NCBI RefSeq assembly: GCF_004681125.1
Contig: NZ_SIHO01000001.1
Span: 569,149 to 633,148, forward strand
Direction of reading: 5' to 3'
DNA: 64,000 nucleotides
Source of the DNA: Glacieibacterium arshaanense
GTDB lineage: Bacteria; Pseudomonadota; Alphaproteobacteria; Sphingomonadales; Sphingomonadaceae
Position numbers and translations under genes: made by a program. How positions within the stretch are numbered: position 1 is the stretch's first letter; each line of letters begins with the position of its first letter. The notes under the pieces were generated by a model. It was not told the DNA's origin. It did no database searches and saw only the letters and a program-made list of their open reading frames with translations. Below are positions 26,745-35,041 of the stretch, piece by piece.

Positions 26745-28091
26745 ATGAAGCGCATGGGTGGCAAGCATATTCTGGTCGCGGCCGCGCTGGCGCTGGCTGC
26801 ACCTGCGGCGGCGGCCGAGCTGCCGGCGGCGCTGGTCGCCAAGGTCGGTGCCACCGTCGATGCCGATACGGCGCGACTGACGGCGGTCTTCAAGGATTTG
26901 CACCAGCACCCCGAACTGGCGTTCACTGAAACCCGCACCGCAGGTATCGTCGCCAAGGAATTGAAAGCGCTGGGTTTTGAGGTCACGACCGGCGTCGGCA
27001 AGACCGGCGTGGTCGGCGTGCTCAAGAACGGCGCGGGGCCGACTGTGTGGTTCCGCGCCGACATGGATGCCAACGGCGGCGTCCGCGAAACCACCGGGCT
27101 GCCGTGGGCGGCGAAGGGGCCGCAGCGGCTGGCCGACGGCAGCGAAGTCGATGTCATGCACGCCTGCGGCCATGACGGCCATGTCACCTGGCTGCTCGGG
27201 CTGGCGAAGGCGATGGTGACGCTTAAAGCGGACTGGTCGGGGACGCTGGTGGTCTATGCGCAGCCCGCCGAGGAAATCGGCATGGGCGCGCAGGCGATGG
27301 TCGATGACGGGCTGTGGACGCGCGGCTTCCCCAAGCCCGACTATGCATTGAGCAGCCATGCGGTGCCGGGGCCGGTGGGCTTTGTCGCCAACACTGCCGG
27401 CGTGCGCATGGCGGGCACCGACCAGCTCGATATCGTCTTCAAGGGCAAGGGCGGCCATGGCTCGGCGCCCGAGCTGGCGATCGATCCGGTGGTGATGGCA
27501 GCGCAGGCGATCCTGTCGTACCAGACGATCATCAGCCGCAATGTCGATCCGCAGTCGGCCGCGGTGCTGACCGTCGGCGCAGTGCAGGCCGGGCGCGACA
27601 ATAACGTCATTCCGTCAACCGCGACGCTGATGCTCAACCTGCGCTGGCTGCAGAAACCGGTGCGCGAACAGATGCTGACGCGCATCGACGAGATCAACAA
27701 GGGCGTGGCGATTGCTGCCGGCATGGGGCCGGACGCGATGCCGACGCGGACAATGAAAGGCACCGCGCCGCCGCTGGTCAATGACGCGAAGCTGGTCGAT
27801 GCGGTCAATCCGTCGCTGACCGAGCTGCTCGGCGCGGGGAAAGTCATCGGCAACTTCCCCACAGTGATGGGGTCGGAGGACTTCCAGGTGGCGTTCGAAC
27901 CGCTCGGCACGCCGTATGTGTTCCTGCTGATCGGCATCGCACCGATGGAAAAGTTCGCCGCCGCGCAAAAGGCCGGCCGGGCGTTCCCCTATGCCAACCA
28001 CAACCCCGACTTCTTCATCGATTTGCCGGCGGTTGCGTTGGGCACCAAGATCGACACCGTCGCGGCACTGGCGCTGCTGGCGCAGAAATAG
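26745..28091 (+). CDS. Exported M20 family amidohydrolase/peptidase
   Basis: 448 residues with a signal peptide ('GKHILVAAALALAAPAAAAEL'). M20D features are intact: 'RADMDANGGVRE', 'HACGHDGHV' with the cysteine and histidine ligands, 'QPAEEIGMGAQAMV', and 'TVMGSEDFQ' near the end. Relatives hydrolyse N-acyl amino acids or amide-bonded conjugates such as hippurate; export implies a periplasmic substrate. The ATG at 26745 is preceded by GGGAG at good spacing; a TTG five codons upstream is less likely. It is divergent from the monooxygenase operon (162 bp between starts). Confidence 0.9.
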   Translation: MKRMGGKHILVAAALALAAPAAAAELPAALVAKVGATVDADTARLTAVFKDLHQHPELAFTETRTAGIVAKELKALGFEVTTGVGKTGVVGVLKNGAGPTVWFRADMDANGGVRETTGLPWAAKGPQRLADGSEVDVMHACGHDGHVTWLLGLAKAMVTLKADWSGTLVVYAQPAEEIGMGAQAMVDDGLWTRGFPKPDYALSSHAVPGPVGFVANTAGVRMAGTDQLDIVFKGKGGHGSAPELAIDPVVMAAQAILSYQTIISRNVDPQSAAVLTVGAVQAGRDNNVIPSTATLMLNLRWLQKPVREQMLTRIDEINKGVAIAAGMGPDAMPTRTMKGTAPPLVNDAKLVDAVNPSLTELLGAGKVIGNFPTVMGSEDFQVAFEPLGTPYVFLLIGIAPMEKFAAAQKAGRAFPYANHNPDFFIDLPAVALGTKIDTVAALALLAQK

Positions 28092-28104
28092 CCGCGCCGG
28101 TGCA

Positions 28105-28128
28105 ACGCGCGGCGCTTTTGCCGCGCGT
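28105..28128 (+). terminator. GC-rich hairpin after the M20 gene
   Basis: ACGCGCGGC and GCCGCGCGT form a perfect 9-bp stem with loop GCTTTT, 13 bp after the stop codon. There is no T-tract, so it is a likely but unproven terminator. Confidence 0.4.
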
Positions 28129-28358
28129 CGGCGAGGCCGCCGTGCGCCGGGGCGCGAACATGCGACGTTGGGATAATTTTGACTTTGGACGGGGGTGGGA
28201 ACGTCTGGAATGGGGTGGTAAGCTAACAGGCAGATTTCCGGCTGAAATCAGTTCAACAAACGGGAAATAGGTCACCGCCCATGGTGCAAGGCCCAAACTC
28301 TCTTTCAGTAGAAATGACAGGCCCTGTGCGAGGATCGCGGAGAAAAGTATTTGGTTCG

Positions 28359-28814
28359 TCAGGCTCCCTGCGGTGACCGGCTTCGGTTTGGGCCACAGTA
28401 GGTAACCTTTACGCGCTGGATTGAAGGCACATAGTAGCCGTCCACGCGGTCAAACTCCGAGTCATCCAACTCAGGAAAAAGGCGATAAGTTAGGATCTTC
28501 TGATCCCCGGGCGCACCTGCATGAACACGCTTCAACGAGAAGTTGATTTTGTCTGTGCTCAGCGCGTCGCTATCGTTCAGTCCGAATGCATATCGCCGAT
28601 CCCAGAGACTGATATCACTAACACAAGCATCTTGGGAAAGCGTAGCCTCAAGCATCTCTATGATTGTAACAGAAGGCTTACGTTCATCTGCAGCAGCGAT
28701 TTGAATCGCCATCTGATGACGAGTCACCGGGTCAATATTCTGAGTGGCAGATTGGTCGTTCAATCCAATTAGCAAGGCGGATGAACTGAGCATCACCACA
28801 AGACCTAACCCCAT
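28359..28814 (-). CDS. Hypothetical secreted or membrane-anchored protein
   Basis: 151 residues without recognisable family. It begins with a hydrophobic segment ('MGLGLVVMLSSSALLIGL') that could be an uncleaved anchor or signal peptide, followed by a polar domain with two cysteines (in 'DACVSD' and 'TYCGPN') that may form a disulfide. The start at 28814 has GAGGG six bases upstream; ATG at 28826 and TTG at 28832 are alternatives. Base composition is more AT-rich than the surroundings, and about 260 bp of non-coding DNA flank it on each side, so it is an isolated and possibly acquired gene. Coding status is likely but not certain. Confidence 0.55.
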   Translation of the reverse strand: MGLGLVVMLSSSALLIGLNDQSATQNIDPVTRHQMAIQIAAADERKPSVTIIEMLEATLSQDACVSDISLWDRRYAFGLNDSDALSTDKINFSLKRVHAGAPGDQKILTYRLFPELDDSEFDRVDGYYVPSIQRVKVTYCGPNRSRSPQGA

Positions 28815-29033
28815 GTTCACCCTCATTACCAAGCTGCAGTGAAACCTTATCGGCTATGTAGGAACGTGAACACGCAAAATTGTCGTTTGAATTTCGGTCG
28901 GCGGAAACCCGCGCTCCGACAGACCATTTCACGTTGACGGCTACCAGAACGACAAACGCTGATAAGCGTTGCCACCATCGCGAATGTCCGCAACGGGGTC
29001 GTTAGCTGACCGGCAGCTAAGGCCCACCCCCGA

Positions 29034-29054
29034 CCCCTCCCTTTCAGGGAGGGG
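29034..29054. repeat. Short perfect hairpin near the GST 3' end
   Basis: CCCCTCCCT-TTC-AGGGAGGGG: a 9-bp stem with a 3-base loop, 23 bp from the stop of the GST gene. No T-tract. It may terminate that operon or be a dispersed short palindrome. Confidence 0.4.
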
Positions 29055-29076
29055 AGCAGAAAGTAAGCCAGCGCGG

Positions 29077-29988
29077 TCAGCCCGCCGGGGTCAGGTGATA
29101 GCCGACGCGCGGGAAGTGGACGTGGACGGTGCCGGTTTCGGCGGAACTGCGCGCGATGATGACGCGGTCGGGGGTGGCAGCGACCAGCGTGCCGGCGACC
29201 GGGTCGCGGCCATAGTCATCGGCGGACACATGCACCGCTGCCCCCGGCGACAGGCCGGCAACGTCGTGCGGGTCGTGCGCCGGCGGCGGTGCGGGGGTGG
29301 CGGCGCGGGCGATCGCGAGCGCCTCGGCGGGCGCCATTTCAGTGCGCGTGCCATGGCCGAGCGCCTGCATTCGGCCGCGCCACGCCTGCACGCCGTTGAA
29401 GCCGGCGAGCAGCGTCGCCGCCACATCGGGCACGGCGAGGCTGAGCCACCAGATGTTCATATAGGCGGCAACATCGCCCAGCGACGGCGTCGCGCCGCCG
29501 AGGTAGGGTTGTGCCTTGACGCCCTGTTCGATCCAAGCGGCTTGCGCCCGCCACTGCGCGCGCATGACGCCGGCGCCGGCCTTCATCGCGGCGACATCGA
29601 ACGGGCGGCCTGACAGTTTTTCGCGGTCGGCCATGAAGTCCGCCGGGGTCTTGTCGCCGAGCGCCGCGAACACTGCAGTGACCGTGGCCTGAAACCACAG
29701 CCGGTCGGCCCACAGGTTCACCGCCCAGTCGCCGGGGCGGACGATGGCGGGCGCCGGAAAGCGCGCCTCCAGCTCGGCAATGGCCACCTGGCTATCGCAA
29801 TAGACATCGGCGCCGATCTGCAGCACCGGGATGCGGCGGTAGCCGCCGGTCAGCGGCGTCAGGTCGGGCTTGGGCATGATGACCGGCTGGATGACCGAGC
29901 GCCATGCCAGCCCCTTAATGCCGAAGACCGTGCGGACCTTTTCGGAAAACGGCGACACGTCATACTGGTGCAGGATCAGGTGGGTCAT
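29077..29988 (-). CDS. Glutathione S-transferase family protein (extended C-terminus)
   Basis: 303 residues. The N-domain begins 'HLILHQYDVSPFSEKVRTVFGIKGL' with a serine in the catalytic position, then 'RRIPVLQIGADVYCDSQVAIAELE' with the cis-proline and glutathione-binding residues. The helical C-domain contains 'ATPSLGDVAAYMNIWW'. About 80 residues beyond the normal GST end are rich in beta-strand and valine ('GAAVHVSADDYG', 'PRVGYHLTPAG'), an extra domain seen in a subset of GST-like proteins. It is the last gene of the acyl-CoA synthetase/dehydrogenase operon, 40 bp after the second dehydrogenase, so a role on CoA-linked degradation intermediates is possible. Confidence 0.85.
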   Translation of the reverse strand: MTHLILHQYDVSPFSEKVRTVFGIKGLAWRSVIQPVIMPKPDLTPLTGGYRRIPVLQIGADVYCDSQVAIAELEARFPAPAIVRPGDWAVNLWADRLWFQATVTAVFAALGDKTPADFMADREKLSGRPFDVAAMKAGAGVMRAQWRAQAAWIEQGVKAQPYLGGATPSLGDVAAYMNIWWLSLAVPDVAATLLAGFNGVQAWRGRMQALGHGTRTEMAPAEALAIARAATPAPPPAHDPHDVAGLSPGAAVHVSADDYGRDPVAGTLVAATPDRVIIARSSAETGTVHVHFPRVGYHLTPAG

Positions 29989-30028
29989 GGCGCGGTTCTC
30001 CGGTGGTGTTGCGGTGCGGGCAGGGCGG

Positions 30029-31228
30029 TTACTTCAGACCCATCGCGGCGCGGGCGACGATGTTGTGCTGCACCTCGCTGCTGCCGCCATAGATCGTGCA
30101 GGCGCGCAGGTTGAGGAACTTCGCTACCGGGCGCGCGGCATAGTCGGGGCCGATCGGCGGGATATTGCTCGACAGGTGCAGCGACTGGCGCTGGTCGGCG
30201 AGCGCATAGTCGCCGAGCGCTTCGACGCAGAGTTCGGAGGCCGCCTGCTGCAGCGCGGTGCCGCTGAGCTTGAGCATCGACGCGACGATGTCGCCGGGGT
30301 TGTTGCCACCAGCCAGCGCAGTCATCACGCGGTGTTCGGTGGCGGCTTGCGCCAGCATGTCAATTTCGAGCTCGGCGGTCTTGCGCTGGAACTGCGGGTC
30401 ATCCCACAGCGTCGCGCAATCGTCGCCGGGCTGCTGCGCGGCGATCTTCTTCGCGGCCTCCAGCATGCCCTGAGCCGACGGCGCATAGGCGCCGCCGCGT
30501 TCGAACTCGAGCAGGTATTTGGCGACATCCCAGCCCTTGTTCTCGTCGCCGATGCGGTTGGCGATGGGGATGCGGGCGTTGTCGTAGAAGGTCTGGTTGA
30601 GCTCGTGCTCGCCCGAGATCGAGATGATCGGCCGCACCGAGATCCCCGGCGTCGACATCGGCGCGAGCAGGAAGGTGATGCCCTGCTGCGGCTTGCCTTC
30701 GGTCGAGGTCCGCACCAGCAGGAAGATCCAGTTGGCGAAGTGCGCGTGCGTCGTCCAGATTTTCGAGCCGTTGACGAGATAGTCGTCGCCTTCGCGCACC
30801 GCCGACGTGCGCAGGCTGGCGAGGTCGGAGCCCGAGCCCGGCTCCGAAAAGCCCTGGCAAAAATACAGCTCGCCCGACAGGATGCCGGGCAGGAAGAAGT
30901 CCTTCTGCGCCTGGGTGCCGAACTTCATAACCACCGGCGCAACCATCGCCAGCCCCTGCACCGCGAACGACGGCGTGTTGGCGGCGGTGCATTCGCTCAT
31001 GAAGATGTGCTTTTGCACGGCGTCCCAGCCGGTGCCGCCGTATTCGACCGGCCATGACGGCGCGCCCCAGCCGCGCGCGTGCAGCGTACGCTGCCACCAT
31101 TGGCCGAGCTCGGGTTCGGCGAACATGCCGGCCTGGCGCTGGTTGAGCTCGCGCTTCGAGGCGGGGTAGCTGGTGGCGAGAAAGTCGCGGACTTCGTCGC
31201 GGAAGGCGTTGTAATCGATGCTGGTCAT
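30029..31228 (-). CDS. Acyl-CoA dehydrogenase (FadE-type, larger partner)
   Basis: 399 residues. 'CQGFSEPGSGSDLASLRT' is the acyl-CoA dehydrogenase signature, followed by 'GSKIWTTHAHFANWIFLLVRT' and the C-terminal flavin-binding 'IYGGSSEVQHNIVAR'. It lies 15 bp downstream of another acyl-CoA dehydrogenase. Adjacent pairs of this size form alpha2-beta2 enzymes in steroid side-chain catabolism of actinobacteria (FadE28-FadE29 and relatives), and pairs are also common in sphingomonads; a heteromeric enzyme is inferred here. Cytoplasmic, FAD-dependent. Confidence 0.92.
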   Translation of the reverse strand: MTSIDYNAFRDEVRDFLATSYPASKRELNQRQAGMFAEPELGQWWQRTLHARGWGAPSWPVEYGGTGWDAVQKHIFMSECTAANTPSFAVQGLAMVAPVVMKFGTQAQKDFFLPGILSGELYFCQGFSEPGSGSDLASLRTSAVREGDDYLVNGSKIWTTHAHFANWIFLLVRTSTEGKPQQGITFLLAPMSTPGISVRPIISISGEHELNQTFYDNARIPIANRIGDENKGWDVAKYLLEFERGGAYAPSAQGMLEAAKKIAAQQPGDDCATLWDDPQFQRKTAELEIDMLAQAATEHRVMTALAGGNNPGDIVASMLKLSGTALQQAASELCVEALGDYALADQRQSLHLSSNIPPIGPDYAARPVAKFLNLRACTIYGGSSEVQHNIVARAAMGLK

Positions 31229-31243
31229 GGCTGTTTCCCCGTT

Positions 31244-32398
31244 TCAGGCGGCGATGGCGGCGGGCGCATTGGCGAGCCGCGTGTAGCGCGTGAGGTGATA
31301 TTCGACGCTGCCGAACTGGCGTTCGATCTCGATGGCGCGCTTGAAGAAGAAGCCGACCGCGAGTTCGTCGGTCATGCCCATGCCGCCGTGCAGCTGGATC
31401 GCCTGCTGGCCGATGTAGCGCAGCGACTTGCCGACATAGACCTTGGCGGCCGATACCGCGCGGGCGCGTTCGGCGGGGTCGGCATCGAGCAGCTCGATGG
31501 CGCGTGCGGTAATCGACTGTGAGTGTTCCATCGCCACCAGCATGTCGACCATGCGGTGCTGGAGGACCTGGAAGCTGGCAAGCGGCTTGCCGAACTGCTC
31601 GCGCTGGCTGGTGTAGGCGAGCGTGTCGCCGTGCAGGCGGCGCATGACGCCATTGGCTTCGGCGCACAGCAGCGCGGTGGCTTCATCGACGACGCGCTCG
31701 ATCAGCGGCAATGCGGTGCCTTCGGGCACCAGCAGCGCCGACGCCGGCACGGTGACGCCGGTAAAGGTGATGTCCGACGCCGGACCGCCCGAAATGGTGC
31801 GATAGTCGCGCCGCGTGATGCCGGGCGAATTGGCGTCGACGACGAACAGCGAGATGCCTTCAGGGTCGCGGTCGCCGCCCGACGTGCGCGCCACGACGAT
31901 CAGGTGCGTCGCACCGACGGCGCCGAGCACCACGGCCTTCTGGCCATCGATGACATAGTTGGCACCGCGGCATTCGGCGCGCGTTTCGACATGCGCGGGG
32001 TTGCTGCGGGCGTTGGGTTCGCCAGCGGCATAGGCGAAGATCGCGGTGCCGGCGATGGCATCGGCGATGAGCTGCGGTGCGGCAGCAGCGGTGCTCGCCT
32101 TGAGGAAGCCGCCGGCGATCACCGCCGTCGACAGATAGGGTTCGACCACGAGCGCGCTGCCGAATTCTTCGAGGATCAGCGCATGTTCGGCAGCGCCGCC
32201 GCCGAGTCCGCCGGCAGCCTCGGCAAAGCCGGCGCCGAGCAGGCCGAGTTCGCCGGCGAACGCCTGCCAGTGCGGGGCGCTCCAGCCGGCTTCGGAATCG
32301 ATGATGCGGCGGCGTTCGGCGTCATCATAACGGTCGCGCAGATAGCCGGCGACCGAATCGCGGATCATCCGCTGGTCGTCTGAAAGAGGGGTTTCCAT
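31244..32398 (-). CDS. Acyl-CoA dehydrogenase (FadE-type, smaller partner)
   Basis: 384 residues: N-terminal 'MIRDSVAGYLRDRYDDAERRRII', a middle domain, and the C-terminal 'SQREQFGKPLASFQVLQHRMVDM' and 'AIQLHGGMGMTDELAVG' of acyl-CoA dehydrogenases. The middle signature is much weaker than in the neighbouring gene, as expected for one half of a heteromeric pair in which the subunits have divided the active-site residues. It starts 33 bp after the acyl-CoA synthetase and ends 15 bp before the other dehydrogenase. Confidence 0.9.
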   Translation of the reverse strand: METPLSDDQRMIRDSVAGYLRDRYDDAERRRIIDSEAGWSAPHWQAFAGELGLLGAGFAEAAGGLGGGAAEHALILEEFGSALVVEPYLSTAVIAGGFLKASTAAAAPQLIADAIAGTAIFAYAAGEPNARSNPAHVETRAECRGANYVIDGQKAVVLGAVGATHLIVVARTSGGDRDPEGISLFVVDANSPGITRRDYRTISGGPASDITFTGVTVPASALLVPEGTALPLIERVVDEATALLCAEANGVMRRLHGDTLAYTSQREQFGKPLASFQVLQHRMVDMLVAMEHSQSITARAIELLDADPAERARAVSAAKVYVGKSLRYIGQQAIQLHGGMGMTDELAVGFFFKRAIEIERQFGSVEYHLTRYTRLANAPAAIAA

Positions 32399-32431
32399 CG
32401 TGAAGTTCCTGTCGAACGGGAGGTGAGGGGG

Positions 32432-34036
32432 TCAGTTGACGCGGCGCGTGTGGCCGGCCCAGAACGGCTCGCGCAGTTCGCGGCGCAGGATCTTGCCCGA
32501 CGGGTTGCGCGGCAGGATGTCGATGAAGTCGACGCTCTTGGGCGCCTTGAACGCCGCGATGCGGGTGCGTGCAAAGGCGATGATGTCGGCGGGCGTCGGG
32601 TTGGTGCCGGGCTTGGCAACAACGATCGCCTTGACCGCTTCGCCCCATTGCGCGTCGGGGACGCCGATGACCGCGACTTCGGCGACATCGGGGTGGCCGT
32701 AGACGGCGCTTTCGACTTCGGCGGGGTAGATGTTTTCGGCGCCCGAAATGATCATGTCCTTCACCCGGTCGTGGATGAACAGATAGCCGTCGGCGTCGAG
32801 GTAACCGGCATCGCCCGAGCGCAGCCAGCCGTCGGCACCCATCGTCGCGGTGGTGGCTTCGGGCAGCTTCCAATAGCCCGCCATGTTGGCGACCGAGCGG
32901 ATGGCGACTTCGCCGACTTCGCCGGTGGGCAGACTGTTGCCGGCATCGTCGATAATCTTGATCTCGACGCCGGGCATCGGCAGGCCGGCGGCGCGCATCC
33001 GCGCATTGCCGGCCGGATCATGGTCTTCGGGCGGCAGGTAGACGATGGTGCCGGTGGTTTCGGTCATGCCGTACTGCTGGCAGAAGCCGCAGCCAAACAC
33101 CTCCATGCACTCGCGCAGCAGGTCGAGCGGGATCGGGCTGGCACCATAGAGGATGTACTTCAGCCGCGAGTAATCGACTTCGCGGGCGCGCGGCTGGCGG
33201 ACGACGATCTGCAGCGCGGCGGGCACCATGAACATCTTCGAGATGCGGTCCTGTTCGATGAAATCGAGCACCTTGAACGGGTCGAATTCACGCGCAACGA
33301 CGCCCTTGGCGCCGTTGACCAGCCCGACAATGCCCCAGCCGGTGCCGCCGATGTGAGAGACCGGCATCGCCACCAGGCTGACGTCTTCAGGGCCCCAGTC
33401 GTTCCACGCGAGGCCGGCGGCGGCCGCGAGCTTGCGCCCGCCGAGCAAGTTGCGGTGCATCAGCATCGCGCCCTTGGGACGGCCGGTGGTGCCCGAGGTG
33501 TAGAGCTGCACGGCGATGTCGGTGTCGTCGATGGCGACGCCCGGGTCGCTGTCGGGCTGCGCGTCGCGCCACGCCTCGAACGTCGGCCAGCCGCGGTCAT
33601 TGGGTTCCATCGCGACGATTTTGAGGTTCGGCAGGTCGGGTGCGATGGCGGCGGCCTGGTCGGCGACTTCAGGGCCGACGAACAGCATCACCGCATCGGA
33701 GTCGCCGACGATATAGGCGACTTCGGGTGGCGCCAGCCGCCAGCCGATCGGCGCGATGACGACGCCGGCCTTGAGCGCGCCGAACATCAGCTCGAAATAA
33801 TGGTCGCTGTTCTTGCCGAGGTAGGCGATGCGCTGGCCCTTGGTCAGCCCGGCGGCGACCAGCGCATTGGCGACCTGGTTGGTGTGGCGGTCGAATTCGG
33901 CATAGGTCGTTTCACGGCCTTCGAACACCAGCGCCAGCTGGTCGGGCCGCACGCGCGCCTGGTAGCGCGCGACGTCACCCAGCGTCGGCATCTGGTCGAA
34001 ATCGATGGCGGTTGCGGCGGTGTTCGACTTGTCCAT
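32432..34036 (-). CDS. Acyl-CoA synthetase (fatty-acid or related acid--CoA ligase)
   Basis: 534 residues of the ANL superfamily. The AMP-binding loop 'YTSGTTGRPKGAML', 'QYGMTETTG', 'GYLFIHDRVKDMIISGAENIYP' and the C-terminal catalytic lysine in 'NPSGKILRRELRE' are all intact. It activates a carboxylic acid as acyl-CoA and is first in a four-gene operon with two acyl-CoA dehydrogenases and a GST, so its product is probably their substrate. A 25-bp inverted repeat lies 57 bp upstream of its start. Substrate chain type cannot be read from the sequence. Confidence 0.93.
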   Translation of the reverse strand: MDKSNTAATAIDFDQMPTLGDVARYQARVRPDQLALVFEGRETTYAEFDRHTNQVANALVAAGLTKGQRIAYLGKNSDHYFELMFGALKAGVVIAPIGWRLAPPEVAYIVGDSDAVMLFVGPEVADQAAAIAPDLPNLKIVAMEPNDRGWPTFEAWRDAQPDSDPGVAIDDTDIAVQLYTSGTTGRPKGAMLMHRNLLGGRKLAAAAGLAWNDWGPEDVSLVAMPVSHIGGTGWGIVGLVNGAKGVVAREFDPFKVLDFIEQDRISKMFMVPAALQIVVRQPRAREVDYSRLKYILYGASPIPLDLLRECMEVFGCGFCQQYGMTETTGTIVYLPPEDHDPAGNARMRAAGLPMPGVEIKIIDDAGNSLPTGEVGEVAIRSVANMAGYWKLPEATTATMGADGWLRSGDAGYLDADGYLFIHDRVKDMIISGAENIYPAEVESAVYGHPDVAEVAVIGVPDAQWGEAVKAIVVAKPGTNPTPADIIAFARTRIAAFKAPKSVDFIDILPRNPSGKILRRELREPFWAGHTRRVN

Positions 34037-34093
34037 GCTCGATCCATTCGTTTGATTTGGCCGGCTTTGCGCCGTGCCGTCTCTTTGTCAGCG

Positions 34094-34118
34094 CGACGGT
34101 GCGTTGGCGGCACCGTCG
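34094..34118. promoter_or_regulatory. Inverted repeat upstream of the acyl-CoA operon
   Basis: CGACGGTGC-N7-GCACCGTCG, 9-bp arms, 57 bp before the acyl-CoA synthetase start. It is placed like an operator but could also be a terminator-like hairpin. No regulator gene is adjacent. Confidence 0.35.
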
Positions 34119-34228
34119 TGCATCCGCTCCCCCAAGGCTGGATCGGATGTTGCCTCTGTCATGCGTGTAGATGCCCCCGAGTCAATACCAACTGTTCGGG
34201 TGGTGGCGTCAAATGCCGGTGGGCGGCG

Positions 34229-34867
34229 TCAGTTGTTCATTGTCTTGATGGCTTCCATGATGCCATGGAAGACCAGCCCGCCACCCATTGCCGCGACGAA
34301 GAAGCCGATGATTTTGGTCGCGGCATCGAGCCCGGCGGCACCGATGAATTTGACGATGTCGTTGGCGCGCACCAGCGTCGCATAGGTAATGATCATTGTC
34401 GCCACGAGCGCGCCGGCAATCGCGACGAAAGGCGCGATCTTGTCGGCGTCGGCGCGAATCGTCGAGGTCATGCCGAGGATTGCGGCAATACCGCCGGGGC
34501 CGAACATGATCGGCAAGGCGAGCGGCGCGAAGGCGACATCGCCTTGTCCGCCGTCCGACGCCGTAATGGGCGAGGCGCCGGGGGTCGGGGAGAACAGTTC
34601 GAACCCGATCTTCATCAGCACGATGCCACCGACGACGCGGATCATTGCCAGCGGCACGCCGAACGCCTTGAGCAGCAGCGGGCCGCAAATCAGGAAGAAA
34701 AACATCAGCCCCAGCGCGTAAAGGCAGGCGCGCCTGGCGACGCCGAGCTGTTCGGCGCGCGACTTGCCCGCCGTTAGCCCGAGGAATATCGGCATCGCCT
34801 CGAGCGGGTTGATCAATGCCAGCATCGTGGTGAACGTGGCGACGAACAGCGAAAATGATGCGCTCAA
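34229..34867 (-). CDS. MarC family inner-membrane protein
   Basis: 212 residues from a TTG start that has CAGGGG seven bases upstream; this gives the usual MarC N-terminus 'FSLFVATFTTMLALINPLEAMPIFLGLT'. An ATG 11 codons further upstream adds only a basic segment. Six hydrophobic helices and the repeated 'INPLEAMPIF' and 'LALPIMFGPGGIA' motifs mark the MarC/NAAT family. Members are integral inner-membrane proteins of unresolved function; the old link to multiple antibiotic resistance is not supported for E. coli MarC. The gene stands alone between the acyl-CoA operon and a divergent monooxygenase. Confidence 0.9.
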   Translation of the reverse strand: MSASFSLFVATFTTMLALINPLEAMPIFLGLTAGKSRAEQLGVARRACLYALGLMFFFLICGPLLLKAFGVPLAMIRVVGGIVLMKIGFELFSPTPGASPITASDGGQGDVAFAPLALPIMFGPGGIAAILGMTSTIRADADKIAPFVAIAGALVATMIITYATLVRANDIVKFIGAAGLDAATKIIGFFVAAMGGGLVFHGIMEAIKTMNN

Positions 34868-35041
34868 TCTGGGCCCCTGCCGGAAATTTCGCCGCTGCAT
34901 ACCATGACCGGGCCAAGTGTGCGACACCCGGCGCGGGCTATTGCGATGCATCACTTGACGTAAGCGTCAGCCTCTGGTCAATTTGCCGCTTGCGTTGCCC
35001 ATAAATCAAGAACGGGCAGTCTGAATTTGGGGAGAATGACC

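Noticed and set aside
26583-27458. N-terminal extension of the monooxygenase to 887 residues
   Set aside because: The extra 290 residues overlap the divergent M20 gene, are low in complexity and arginine/histidine-rich, and precede a normal monooxygenase start.
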